The position numbers were made by a program, and so were the translations under genes. 33,535 nucleotides of DNA from Caldilinea sp. CFX5 (GTDB lineage Bacteria > Chloroflexota > Anaerolineae > Caldilineales > Caldilineaceae): assembly GCA_021405325.1 (NCBI GenBank), contig QWII01000108.1:1-33535 (forward strand), given 5' to 3'. Shown here in pieces: positions 16,420 to 23,879 of the stretch. The notes beneath the pieces are model-generated. The model saw only the letters and a list, made by a program, of their open reading frames with translations, searched no databases and was not told the origin of the DNA. Every line of letters begins with the position of its first letter. The stretch's first letter is position 1.

Positions 16420-17130
16420 GTGAGACAGTTGTCATCGCGCACACAAACTTTGTCAAAAGCCCGTCGCCGGCAAAATATCGGTTTTGGCGCCGGCTCATTG
16501 GTGGCGTTAGCTTGCTTGGTCATCCTGTTTTGGCCGGGACAAGAGCGGTGGCATCAATCCGGGCCAATGAATACCGGTCACGAAACGCTAAATTGCACAG
16601 CTTGCCACAAGCCCGCCCCTGGCGCCGTTCGTCAGCAGGTGCAGGCCAATGTGCGAGCGGCGTTGGGGCTACGCAAAAGCACGGTAGACTTTGGTTTGCA
16701 GGCCGTAGGCAATGACACCTGCCTGACGTGTCACAATCGCGCCAATGATCGGCATCCAGTCTTTCGCTTTCTGGAACCGCGCTTTGCTGAGGCCAGAGTA
16801 CAGTTACAACCGCAGTTTTGTGGCGCTTGTCATCAGGAACATACCGGCCAGCGGGTCACGGTAGAGCCAACGTTCTGCGTCCAATGTCATCAAGAGACCA
16901 AACTCAACAACGATCCGATTTCGATTTCCCATCGTCAGTTAATCGCCGCCCAGCAGTGGGACAGTTGTCTCGGCTGTCACGACTTTCACGGCAACCATGT
17001 GATGCAGACAGAGACCGATGTGGCCAAGGGCTTTACCCGCCAGCAGATCCTTGATTACTTTGCCGGCGGCCCATCGCCCTATCCCACAGAACGCTACTAT
17101 CCGGCGCAACGGGAGGTAATCAATGAATAA
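16420..17130 (+). CDS. Pentahaem c-type cytochrome, membrane-anchored
   Basis: This 236-residue protein has a signal anchor at about residues 20-39 and five CXXCH haem-attachment motifs: CTACH (59-63), CLTCH (101-105), CGACH (134-138), CVQCH (153-157) and CLGCH (183-187). Extra His residues between them can serve as distal ligands. It would carry electrons on the outer face of the cytoplasmic membrane. The start is GTG with AGGGAG upstream. It overlaps the following haem gene by 8 bases, and that one overlaps the membrane protein after it, so the three are translated as a unit. It may link the membrane haem protein to an extracytoplasmic acceptor (inference). Its precise subfamily is not recognised. 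Confidence 0.85.
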   Translation: MRQLSSRTQTLSKARRRQNIGFGAGSLVALACLVILFWPGQERWHQSGPMNTGHETLNCTACHKPAPGAVRQQVQANVRAALGLRKSTVDFGLQAVGNDTCLTCHNRANDRHPVFRFLEPRFAEARVQLQPQFCGACHQEHTGQRVTVEPTFCVQCHQETKLNNDPISISHRQLIAAQQWDSCLGCHDFHGNHVMQTETDVAKGFTRQQILDYFAGGPSPYPTERYYPAQREVINE

Positions 17131-17959
17131 CAAATTATTCGTCGTTACTGTACTGATTTTACTTGCCGTCATCGTCTATCTGTTTGTGAGCGCACCGCCT
17201 TTACTGCCGGAGGTCACAGCCAACAGCGCGCTGATTCCTATTGAAACGGTGTTAACGATTATGGAAGCGGAAAATGATAGCGTCAGGGCGCTCTGGACAC
17301 AAGAAATTGTCGGCGCCGGGAAAAACGTGGGGTTAGCCTTCCATGAAGAATGGCGCGCTGCCAATCTTGAGGCCGGCCCATTACCGGCGCTCTTCTTGCG
17401 TGAAACGGCAGCTAATCTGGAGAAAAATCCAGTCAGGCTGAGTCTCTTTCTTGGCTCTGACTATCCCATCAGCGCCGCGAATCGCTTCACCGGCAAGCAG
17501 ATGGCCATGTTTGAGCGCATCAAACAAACGGGGACGCCTCAATTTTTTTATGACGAAACAACAGCGATGTATACGGCAATGTTTGCCGATGTCGCTGTTG
17601 CCGAACCATGTGTTGCTTGTCACAATGCACATGAGCAAAGCCCAAAGCAGGACTGGCAATTGAACGACATCATGGGGGCAACCACCTGGCTGTACCCTGC
17701 GCAACGGGTAGACAATGCGGAAATGGTCACAATGCTGACGGCGTTGCGCCACAGTTTTCGTGATGCTTACGCCGCCTATCTGGACAAAGCCACCACCTTT
17801 GCGCAACCACCGACCATTGGGGAGAAATGGCCGCGCGATGGCTATTATTTGCCCACTGTTGATACCTTTATGGGAGCAATTAACCAACGAACGGCGCCGG
17901 CGACGCTGGCTGCCATCCTAGTCGCAACGGAGCAAAGCCATGCACGCCAACCAAACTAG
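17123..17959 (+). CDS. Tll0287-like (DUF3365) monohaem protein, membrane-anchored
   Basis: This 278-residue protein has an N-terminal signal anchor (about residues 6-23) followed by an extracytoplasmic domain. That domain contains one haem motif, EPCVACHN (Cys163, Cys166, His167). The spacing and the patterns FRLxS-like LSLFLGSDYPIS and EPCVACHNAH fit the Tll0287-like/DUF3365 haem domain, which occurs in redox sensors and c-type cytochromes. It carries no histidine kinase or cyclase output domain, so it is more likely an electron carrier than a stand-alone sensor. It overlaps the upstream cytochrome gene by 8 bases and the downstream one by 20. The family call is from motif reading and is moderately certain. 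Confidence 0.72.
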   Translation: MNNKLFVVTVLILLAVIVYLFVSAPPLLPEVTANSALIPIETVLTIMEAENDSVRALWTQEIVGAGKNVGLAFHEEWRAANLEAGPLPALFLRETAANLEKNPVRLSLFLGSDYPISAANRFTGKQMAMFERIKQTGTPQFFYDETTAMYTAMFADVAVAEPCVACHNAHEQSPKQDWQLNDIMGATTWLYPAQRVDNAEMVTMLTALRHSFRDAYAAYLDKATTFAQPPTIGEKWPRDGYYLPTVDTFMGAINQRTAPATLAAILVATEQSHARQPN

Positions 17960-18479
17960 ACCTATATCGTTGCATGGGGCTACACAAGTTTTGCAAGGTA
18001 TCCAGAAAAATCAGCAACTCTCTTTCTACCTAGGGTTTCTGTTGTTGGTCGTCGTACTAGGCATGCAACTAGTCGAACTCCACTGGGTATGGTTGAGTAC
18101 CCTACAAGCAAACGAACTGTACAAGCGTTGGTCAGGCTTTGGCTTGCTGCTCTATATCGCTGCCCAGTGGTATCTATCCGCATTACGCATACACGGGAAA
18201 ACGGAGGCGGCGAAACAACATTACCAGATCCATAAGCAACTGGGGATCCTGGCGCCACTCGTCTTTTATTTGCATTCGATGAAACTTGGCTATGCCTACC
18301 TCCTTCTGCTCAGCATCGTCTACCTGGCAAATGTTGCGGTTGGTTTATGTAACCGTGAATTCGTCAAAATCAAGAATGAACGGTTCATGTACTATTGGAT
18401 GATTGTGCATGTTGCACTTTCGGTCTGTACCGTCGCTTTAGCAATCTATCACCTGTTCATTGTGTTTTACTATGAGTAG
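17940..18479 (+). CDS. Four-helix membrane protein with two H-X13-H pairs (probable b-type dihaem protein)
   Basis: This 179-residue protein has about four membrane segments at residues 27-47, 65-82, 101-135 and 150-177. His98 and His112 are exactly 14 apart, as are His157 and His171. H-X13-H on two helices is the arrangement that holds two stacked haems b in the ferric reductase/NADPH oxidase/STEAP group. No FAD or NADPH domain follows. It would move electrons across the membrane to the haem c proteins encoded upstream, or reduce Fe(III) for the FTR1 permease (inference). The family itself is not recognised, so the haem role rests on His spacing and context. It closes the rightward operon. 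Confidence 0.68.
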   Translation: MHANQTRPISLHGATQVLQGIQKNQQLSFYLGFLLLVVVLGMQLVELHWVWLSTLQANELYKRWSGFGLLLYIAAQWYLSALRIHGKTEAAKQHYQIHKQLGILAPLVFYLHSMKLGYAYLLLLSIVYLANVAVGLCNREFVKIKNERFMYYWMIVHVALSVCTVALAIYHLFIVFYYE

Positions 18480-18517
18480 CCTTAAGCCAGCAATCGACGC
18501 CGACTCCTGGCCTAAGG
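18480..18517. terminator. Convergent-gene hairpin
   Basis: CCTTAAGCCAG (18480-18490) and CTGGCCTAAGG (18507-18517) pair with one mismatch. The hairpin lies in the 47-base gap between the rightward operon end and the leftward ATPase gene end, a natural place for a two-way terminator. No clear U-tract is present. Confidence 0.5.
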
Positions 18518-18526
18518 CGCTTGCCC

Positions 18527-20986
18527 TCAGCGGTAAAGGTTGAATCGCTTCAATAGCAGGGCATTAACCGCCACCAGCAGCGATGAACCGGACATGGACA
18601 GGGCGGCAATCTCCGGGCGCAATACCAACCCGAAGGTCGGATAGAAAAGGCCGGCGGCGATAGGAAAGGCGATGAGGTTATAGCCGGCCGCCCACCATAA
18701 ATTCTGGTGCATCTTACGCAATGTGGCCCGGCTCAACCCAATCACGCCAATTACGTCAAATGGATCAGACTTCATCAGCACCACATCGGCGGTCTCCATG
18801 GCAACATCTGTCCCGGCGCCGATAGCAATGCCGACATCGGCCTGCGCCAGGGCGGGCGCGTCATTGATCCCGTCGCCCACCATCGCGACCAACTTGCCTT
18901 GGGCTTGCAGTTCCTTCACCTTATCAGCCTTCTGGCCCGGTAGCACTTCGGCAAAGACGGTCTTCACACCCAGCTCACCGGCGATACGTTCCGCCGTGGC
19001 GCGGTTGTCGCCGGTGAGCATGGCAACTTCGACGCCCATCGCCGTCAACTTTTCTACGGCCAGTTTGGCATTGGGACGCACCGCATCGGCGATGGCAATC
19101 ATCCCGGCGAATTTGTCGTCGGCGGCCGCATAGACCACCGTTCGCCCAGCGCCTTCCAGCGAAGCAGCCCGCTCGGCGTAGCCATCTAGGGTGACATTGT
19201 GATCACGCATTAGCTTGCGATTGCCAACCAGCAACCTCCTATCGGCCACAGTCGCCTTCATGCCATGACCGGGAATGGCCTCAAAGCCGGTCGTGTTTTC
19301 CAGTGACAAATTCTGTCCCTTTGCCCTGTCCACGATTGCCTGCGCCAATGGGTGTTCGGACGACTGTTCCGCCGAAGCAACCAGTCGCAAAAGTTCATCC
19401 TCCGGCAGCGGGTTGCCCACAGCCACGATTTCCACCACCTGCGGCTTGCCCTCAGTCAATGTACCAGTCTTGTCAAAGATGATCGCCTGTAATTTCGCTG
19501 CCTGTTCTAACGCTGTGGCGTTTTTATAGAGGATGCCGTTCTGCGCGCCCAAGCCGGTACCCACCATCACTGCTGTCGGTGTAGCCAGCCCCAGTGCATC
19601 CGGGCAGGCGATGACAACAACAGTGATCGCCAGCGTGAGCGCCCACAAGAATTTATCTGTCTCTCCTGGAATGGCTGAAGCGCCAAAGAAGTACCAGCCA
19701 AAGAAAGTCGCCAAGCCAAAGACAATGGCGGCAGCCACCAGCCACTGCGACGCCTGGTCCGCCAGCCGTTGAGATGGGGCCTTGGAATTCTGCGCCACCT
19801 GTACGAGTTTGACGATCTGTGCCAGCGCTGTATCAGCACCGACCTTGGTGGCGCGGAACTTGAAGGTGCCAGTCTTGTTGATCGTCGCACCGATCACAGT
19901 CGAGCCAACTTCCTTTTTGACCGGCAAGCTCTCGCCGGTTAGCATGGATTCGTCTACGTCCGACTGGCCTTCGATCAACACGCCGTCCACCGGAATTTTG
20001 TCGCCAGGGCGAATGAGGACGATGTCATCGAATAGCACCTCAGATGTAGGCACTTCGATTGGCTGTCCGTTGCGGATCACGGTGGCCATTGGTGGGGCCA
20101 GGTTCATGAGCGCTTGAATCGCTGCTGAAGCGCCGGCGCGGGCGCGCATTTCCATCCAATGACCGAAGAGTACGAAAGCCAACAGCACGACAGCCGCCTC
20201 ATAGAAGACTTCTCCTTCAAAGAGGAAGGTCGCGGCCACACTGAAAAGGTAGCCCGCCAGCACCGAAAGCGTGACCAGCACTGCCATATTCAAAATACCA
20301 TTCTTCAACCCACGCCAAGCGCCGATGTAAAAGACCCAACCACCATAGAGTACCGCCGGCGTCGCTAACAGGAACGACAGTAGTTCGTTGGATAAACCAA
20401 ACGGCTGCGGCAACTGGATCCCAAAGTAGTCAGTGAACAGCGGGGAGTAAAGAAAAATCGGGATAGCCAGGATGAAGGCGACGAAGAAGCGGTTGCGCAT
20501 GTCGCGCACCATTGCCTCCATGCTCATACCGCCACCGTGACCCATCTCGTGGGCCATGGTGGCCATTTCACCGGCTGCGGCGCTGTCATCCGGCATGGTA
20601 TGTCCGGCATGAGCGTCAGCGCGGGCGTCGGCTTTTACCGCCGGCTTTAGCTGATCGACCTGCCGCTCAACGGGTGCAGCAGGCATGGCGTGATCGGCAT
20701 GTGCGCCCATATCCCGGCTTGCCGTGGTCATTGCTGTGGTCGGCGGATCGCTCGGTTTGCAAAGATGTTCCGGTAGACACTCGCCGGAACATCGGTATCC
20801 GCATTCGGCAATGATATGGTTGATCTCGTCCAGCGTGACCGACTCGTCATGATAGACGGTGGCCGTGCTGGTCATGAAATTGCTTTCAACTTTGTGAATG
20901 CCAGGATGTCGGCATAGCTGTTTCTCGACGCCTAAAGGCGAGAGCATGGATGTAAAATTTTCAATGGTAACGACCGTGGTTTTCAT
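18527..20986 (-). CDS. P1B-type copper-like ATPase with CPD membrane motif
   Basis: This 819-residue heavy-metal ATPase is complete. The N-terminus looks like a degenerate HMA fold without CxxC (residues 1-60), then a Cys-rich turn ([15 protein letters not shown], 62-76), then a His/Met-rich linker. The catalytic core shows TGES (350-353), the phosphorylated DKTGT with Asp505, SSEHPLA and [10 protein letters not shown]. The transmembrane metal motif is CPD (461-463), where Cu(I) pumps have CPC. The last two helices keep YN and MSGSS, which are Cu(I)-type features. It probably exports copper or a related soft metal, but the missing second Cys leaves ion and direction open. A free HMA protein with CPIC at 33168 may supply its metal. 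ATG at 20986. Confidence 0.88.
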   Translation of the reverse strand: MKTTVVTIENFTSMLSPLGVEKQLCRHPGIHKVESNFMTSTATVYHDESVTLDEINHIIAECGYRCSGECLPEHLCKPSDPPTTAMTTASRDMGAHADHAMPAAPVERQVDQLKPAVKADARADAHAGHTMPDDSAAAGEMATMAHEMGHGGGMSMEAMVRDMRNRFFVAFILAIPIFLYSPLFTDYFGIQLPQPFGLSNELLSFLLATPAVLYGGWVFYIGAWRGLKNGILNMAVLVTLSVLAGYLFSVAATFLFEGEVFYEAAVVLLAFVLFGHWMEMRARAGASAAIQALMNLAPPMATVIRNGQPIEVPTSEVLFDDIVLIRPGDKIPVDGVLIEGQSDVDESMLTGESLPVKKEVGSTVIGATINKTGTFKFRATKVGADTALAQIVKLVQVAQNSKAPSQRLADQASQWLVAAAIVFGLATFFGWYFFGASAIPGETDKFLWALTLAITVVVIACPDALGLATPTAVMVGTGLGAQNGILYKNATALEQAAKLQAIIFDKTGTLTEGKPQVVEIVAVGNPLPEDELLRLVASAEQSSEHPLAQAIVDRAKGQNLSLENTTGFEAIPGHGMKATVADRRLLVGNRKLMRDHNVTLDGYAERAASLEGAGRTVVYAAADDKFAGMIAIADAVRPNAKLAVEKLTAMGVEVAMLTGDNRATAERIAGELGVKTVFAEVLPGQKADKVKELQAQGKLVAMVGDGINDAPALAQADVGIAIGAGTDVAMETADVVLMKSDPFDVIGVIGLSRATLRKMHQNLWWAAGYNLIAFPIAAGLFYPTFGLVLRPEIAALSMSGSSLLVAVNALLLKRFNLYR

Positions 20987-21025
20987 TCTTATCTCTCCAC
21001 TATCAACAATATCTGGTCATCATAT

Positions 21026-21934
21026 CTACGCCGGTTGATCGGCGGGTTGACGACGCGCCGCCCCCACTTCAACGCTGGCGACAGCGGCCACTGTTAAGGC
21101 GCTACCAATGCCCTCAAGCAGGCTGATGCGTTCGCCAAAGGCCAGGGCAGCAATCCCCAGCCCCAAAACCGGAATAAAAAAAAGAAACATGGTTAAGTGT
21201 CCCAACTCTTCCCGTTGCAGCAGCCAATACCAGGCTGCATAGGCAAGCGCAGTGCCAACCAACGCCAGGAAAAGCAGTAAGCCCACAAATTCGGCGTTCC
21301 AAACCACGCGTTCACTCCGCTCAACCAGCGCAGTGAGCGCCAGCAAAGGCAAACTGCCCAACACAAGTTGCCAAGCGGTGATCACCAGCAGATTGTCTCG
21401 GAATCCCAAGCGTTTAAAAATGACATTGCCAACTGCGGCGCTTAACGAAACGGCTAATGCCAGCAGGGCGCCCGAAACTGCATAAGCATCCGGACTGACC
21501 AGCGCCTGCACCGAAATCAGGATAACGCCTGTAAAACCGAGCGCCAATGTGAGCCACTTGCCTGACGTCATCCGCTCGCCTAAAAACAGGGCGGCCAGCA
21601 CGACCGCCAGCAGTGGCTGCATATTGCCCAACACCGAGGCGATGCCTGCCCCGGCGCGCCCGGGGCTGAGAAACATGGCGCCAAAGGCCACGGTAGTCGC
21701 CGTGAGTGCCAGTGCGCTGATGCCGCCCCAATGTCGGCGCGGCGGCAACAGCGGCTGGTGCAGAGCAAGCGCCAGCCCAAACAGAACCAAGCCCCCAATC
21801 AACACCCGCAGCCCGGCAAAGCGTAGTGGTGGCGCAAAAGCCAGACCAGCTTTTATTGCCACAAAGCAAAGCGCGTAGATAACGGTCAGGCCGCTGATGA
21901 TGGAAAGGCGCAGAGCCGGTGTTACCGGTTTCAC
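21026..21934 (-). CDS. EamA/DMT-family transporter
   Basis: This 302-residue inner-membrane protein has ten hydrophobic segments arranged as two EamA repeats. The first begins LSIISGLTVIYALCFVAIK with the FAGLRVLIGG segment, and the second contains LAVSLSAAVGNVIFKRLG. This is the drug/metabolite transporter superfamily, which mostly exports amino acids, amines or other small metabolites. Its ATG overlaps the stop of pfkA by four bases, so the two are translationally coupled, although no functional link is obvious. The C-terminal tail is short and basic. The substrate cannot be read from sequence. Confidence 0.85.
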   Translation of the reverse strand: MKPVTPALRLSIISGLTVIYALCFVAIKAGLAFAPPLRFAGLRVLIGGLVLFGLALALHQPLLPPRRHWGGISALALTATTVAFGAMFLSPGRAGAGIASVLGNMQPLLAVVLAALFLGERMTSGKWLTLALGFTGVILISVQALVSPDAYAVSGALLALAVSLSAAVGNVIFKRLGFRDNLLVITAWQLVLGSLPLLALTALVERSERVVWNAEFVGLLLFLALVGTALAYAAWYWLLQREELGHLTMFLFFIPVLGLGIAALAFGERISLLEGIGSALTVAAVASVEVGAARRQPADQPA

Positions 21935-22902
21935 TGTGCTAAAACCCTCGCCAAAGTGAACAGCTCTGGATCAATGGGTTTCTGGCGACCGACAACCGTG
22001 ACTAGGGGTGTGGTTGCTACGCGCCCCTCTTCCATACCGACCAGCACGCCGGTCTCACCGCGCGCCAACGCCGCGACCGCGCCGGCGCCTAGACGCGTTG
22101 CCAGTAGTCGGTCGTAGGCCGTCGGCGCACCGCCACGCTGCACATGACCGAGGGTGGTTGTGCGCAGATCAAAGCCGATGCGCGCCTTGTGTTCACGGAA
22201 ATAGGCCAGCAAAGCTTCAGCGTCATAGCGCGCTCCTTCGGCCACAACGGCTAGGGCGTGCGCTTTCCCACGATCATAGGCCGCGCTCAATTCTTGCGCT
22301 ACCTGCTCCGGGGTTGTTTCAATTTCTGGAATGACTATCACCTCGGCGCTGCCGGCGATGCCTGCCATCAGCGCCAGATAGCCACAGTCACGGCCCATTA
22401 CTTCGACCAAGAATGCTCGTTGATGCGACGAAGCCGTGATCTTGAGCCGATCAATTGCCTCTAGCGCGATGTTGAGGGCTGTATCTACGCCGATAGTGAT
22501 GTCACTGCCCGCCAGATCGTTGTCGATGGTGGATGCAACACCCACCACCGGAAAGCCGAGTTGGGCAAGCGCATAGGCCCCAGCTTGTGAGCCATTGCCG
22601 CCAATCACGACCAGACCCTCTATACCCTGCTCTGCCAACGTATTCAACGCTTGGCGGCGCCCTTCGTCGCTCTTAAATTCCGGGCTGCGGGCGCTGCCCA
22701 GGATCGTGCCGCCCTGTTGGATAATGCCACCGACGGCGCGGGCGTCCAACGGTTTGAAATGGCCGGCAATCAGCCCGGCATACCCCTGGCGCACACCAAA
22801 AACCGCCCAACCCAAATCAAGTGCGCAGCGTGTCACGGCGCGAATGGCGGCATTCATGCCGGGGGCGTCGCCGCCGCTGGTCAAAACGGCTATCTGTTTC
22901 AT
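21931..22902 (-). CDS. pfkA: ATP-dependent 6-phosphofructokinase
   Basis: This 323-residue glycolytic kinase phosphorylates fructose 6-phosphate. LTSGGDAPGMNAAIRA at the N-terminus, the catalytic STIDND with Asp127 and Asp129, and VEVMGRDCG are standard. The ATP-site motif reads GGNGS, so residue 103 is Asn where E. coli-type enzymes have Asp. Gly104, which marks ATP-dependent rather than pyrophosphate-dependent enzymes, is kept. GGAGGAG precedes the ATG. It lies downstream of a glucan-degrading GH57 enzyme and a dikinase in the same direction, a loose carbon-metabolism neighbourhood. Length is normal for the bacterial short form. Confidence 0.9.
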   Translation of the reverse strand: MKQIAVLTSGGDAPGMNAAIRAVTRCALDLGWAVFGVRQGYAGLIAGHFKPLDARAVGGIIQQGGTILGSARSPEFKSDEGRRQALNTLAEQGIEGLVVIGGNGSQAGAYALAQLGFPVVGVASTIDNDLAGSDITIGVDTALNIALEAIDRLKITASSHQRAFLVEVMGRDCGYLALMAGIAGSAEVIVIPEIETTPEQVAQELSAAYDRGKAHALAVVAEGARYDAEALLAYFREHKARIGFDLRTTTLGHVQRGGAPTAYDRLLATRLGAGAVAALARGETGVLVGMEEGRVATTPLVTVVGRQKPIDPELFTLARVLAQ

Positions 22903-22968
22903 CTTTCATTCTCCTCCACTCCCACTTTACACAGTGTTATCCAGCTTATCACCCCGCCAAATTTTGTG

Positions 22969-23841
22969 TTAGCGCCATGCTGCCCCTTTTGCTCCAGGCC
23001 ATTTGGCTAGGTCGTCTCCCGACCAAATGGCCTGTTGTACCGGCAATGCTGCCTGCGGCAGCGTGGCGGCAATGGCTTGTAGGCAAACATCCAGGGTGCG
23101 AAAAAGGGGGTGATGATCGACGCCGGGCAGCACCTGGACATGCCAGTTGCGCCGCTTGTAGGCTAGCGTCAAGACACCGTCTAGGGGCGCAACCTGATCC
23201 TGATCGCCATGAAGGCAGAACACGGGAATGCCGCTTCCCAAGACCTCGACTGCTTGGATAGCGTTACCGCTGTAAATGACTTCCCAAAGCGAAGAAGTGA
23301 AAGAACGCCAGGTATGTTTGACCGTGTCTGCCGCCACCTCACGCGGCACATCAGTGCGCAGATAAGGCAACAGCCGCCCGAAAACGCGTCGGGTGATGAT
23401 ACAGGTAATCGCGGCTAAGGCTATATTGCTTAAGAGCATCCGGTTGAGCGCCGACTGAGCGCCGAAATAGTCGAGGGCTTTTTCCTTGTTGCCAAAATAG
23501 GGCACGCTGAGCAGCACCAGTCGCTCTACCTGTTCAGGATACTGTGCGGCGTAGGCGAGCGCCAGCAAAGTACCCATCGAGTGGCCCACAAGTGTGAAAG
23601 GTCCATGCTCATGTAACACCTCGTACAGGGCAGCAATGTGCCGTTCGACTGTGTAGCGCGTCCAGGGTTTTGGCGACTGACCGAAACCGAGCGGATCGAC
23701 CAACAGGATGCGATGGGTTTGTTCCAGCGCACCTAAATGTCCTTGCCAATACCGTGTGGTTGCCCCCAGACCAGGTAGAAAGACAACTTGTGGCCCATTT
23801 GCACCGGTTTCGAAAGTATAAAGGCGTTCTGTCGACGTCAT
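22969..23841 (-). CDS. Alpha/beta-fold hydrolase
   Basis: This 290-residue cytoplasmic hydrolase has the oxyanion stretch FLPGLGATTRYW, the nucleophile elbow GHSMG, an acid in LHGDQDQVAP and the final His in GVDHHPLF, completing a Ser-Asp-His triad. A helical cap lies between the nucleophile and the acid. I start it at the ATG with AAAGGA upstream; a longer in-frame start 75 bases earlier overlaps the GH57 end and has no ribosome site. Such proteins are esterases, lactonases or epoxide hydrolases, and the substrate is unknown. It lies 38 bases downstream of the GH57 gene, so the two may share a transcript. Confidence 0.82.
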   Translation of the reverse strand: MTSTERLYTFETGANGPQVVFLPGLGATTRYWQGHLGALEQTHRILLVDPLGFGQSPKPWTRYTVERHIAALYEVLHEHGPFTLVGHSMGTLLALAYAAQYPEQVERLVLLSVPYFGNKEKALDYFGAQSALNRMLLSNIALAAITCIITRRVFGRLLPYLRTDVPREVAADTVKHTWRSFTSSLWEVIYSGNAIQAVEVLGSGIPVFCLHGDQDQVAPLDGVLTLAYKRRNWHVQVLPGVDHHPLFRTLDVCLQAIAATLPQAALPVQQAIWSGDDLAKWPGAKGAAWR

Positions 23842-23879
23842 CGAAAAAGTTCCTTTGGCTGATAATCGCTTCTGCTGAA

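Noticed and set aside
16381..16430. Short GACAGTGA-type direct repeats before the cytochrome gene
   Set aside because: Only two or three imperfect units are present and no array or clear function follows. No CRISPR-like repeat-spacer pattern was seen anywhere in the window.
16320..16715. Open frame overlapping the ATPase end and cytochrome start
   Set aside because: Arg/Ser-rich out-of-frame translation; the overlapping frame has five CXXCH motifs and is clearly the real gene.
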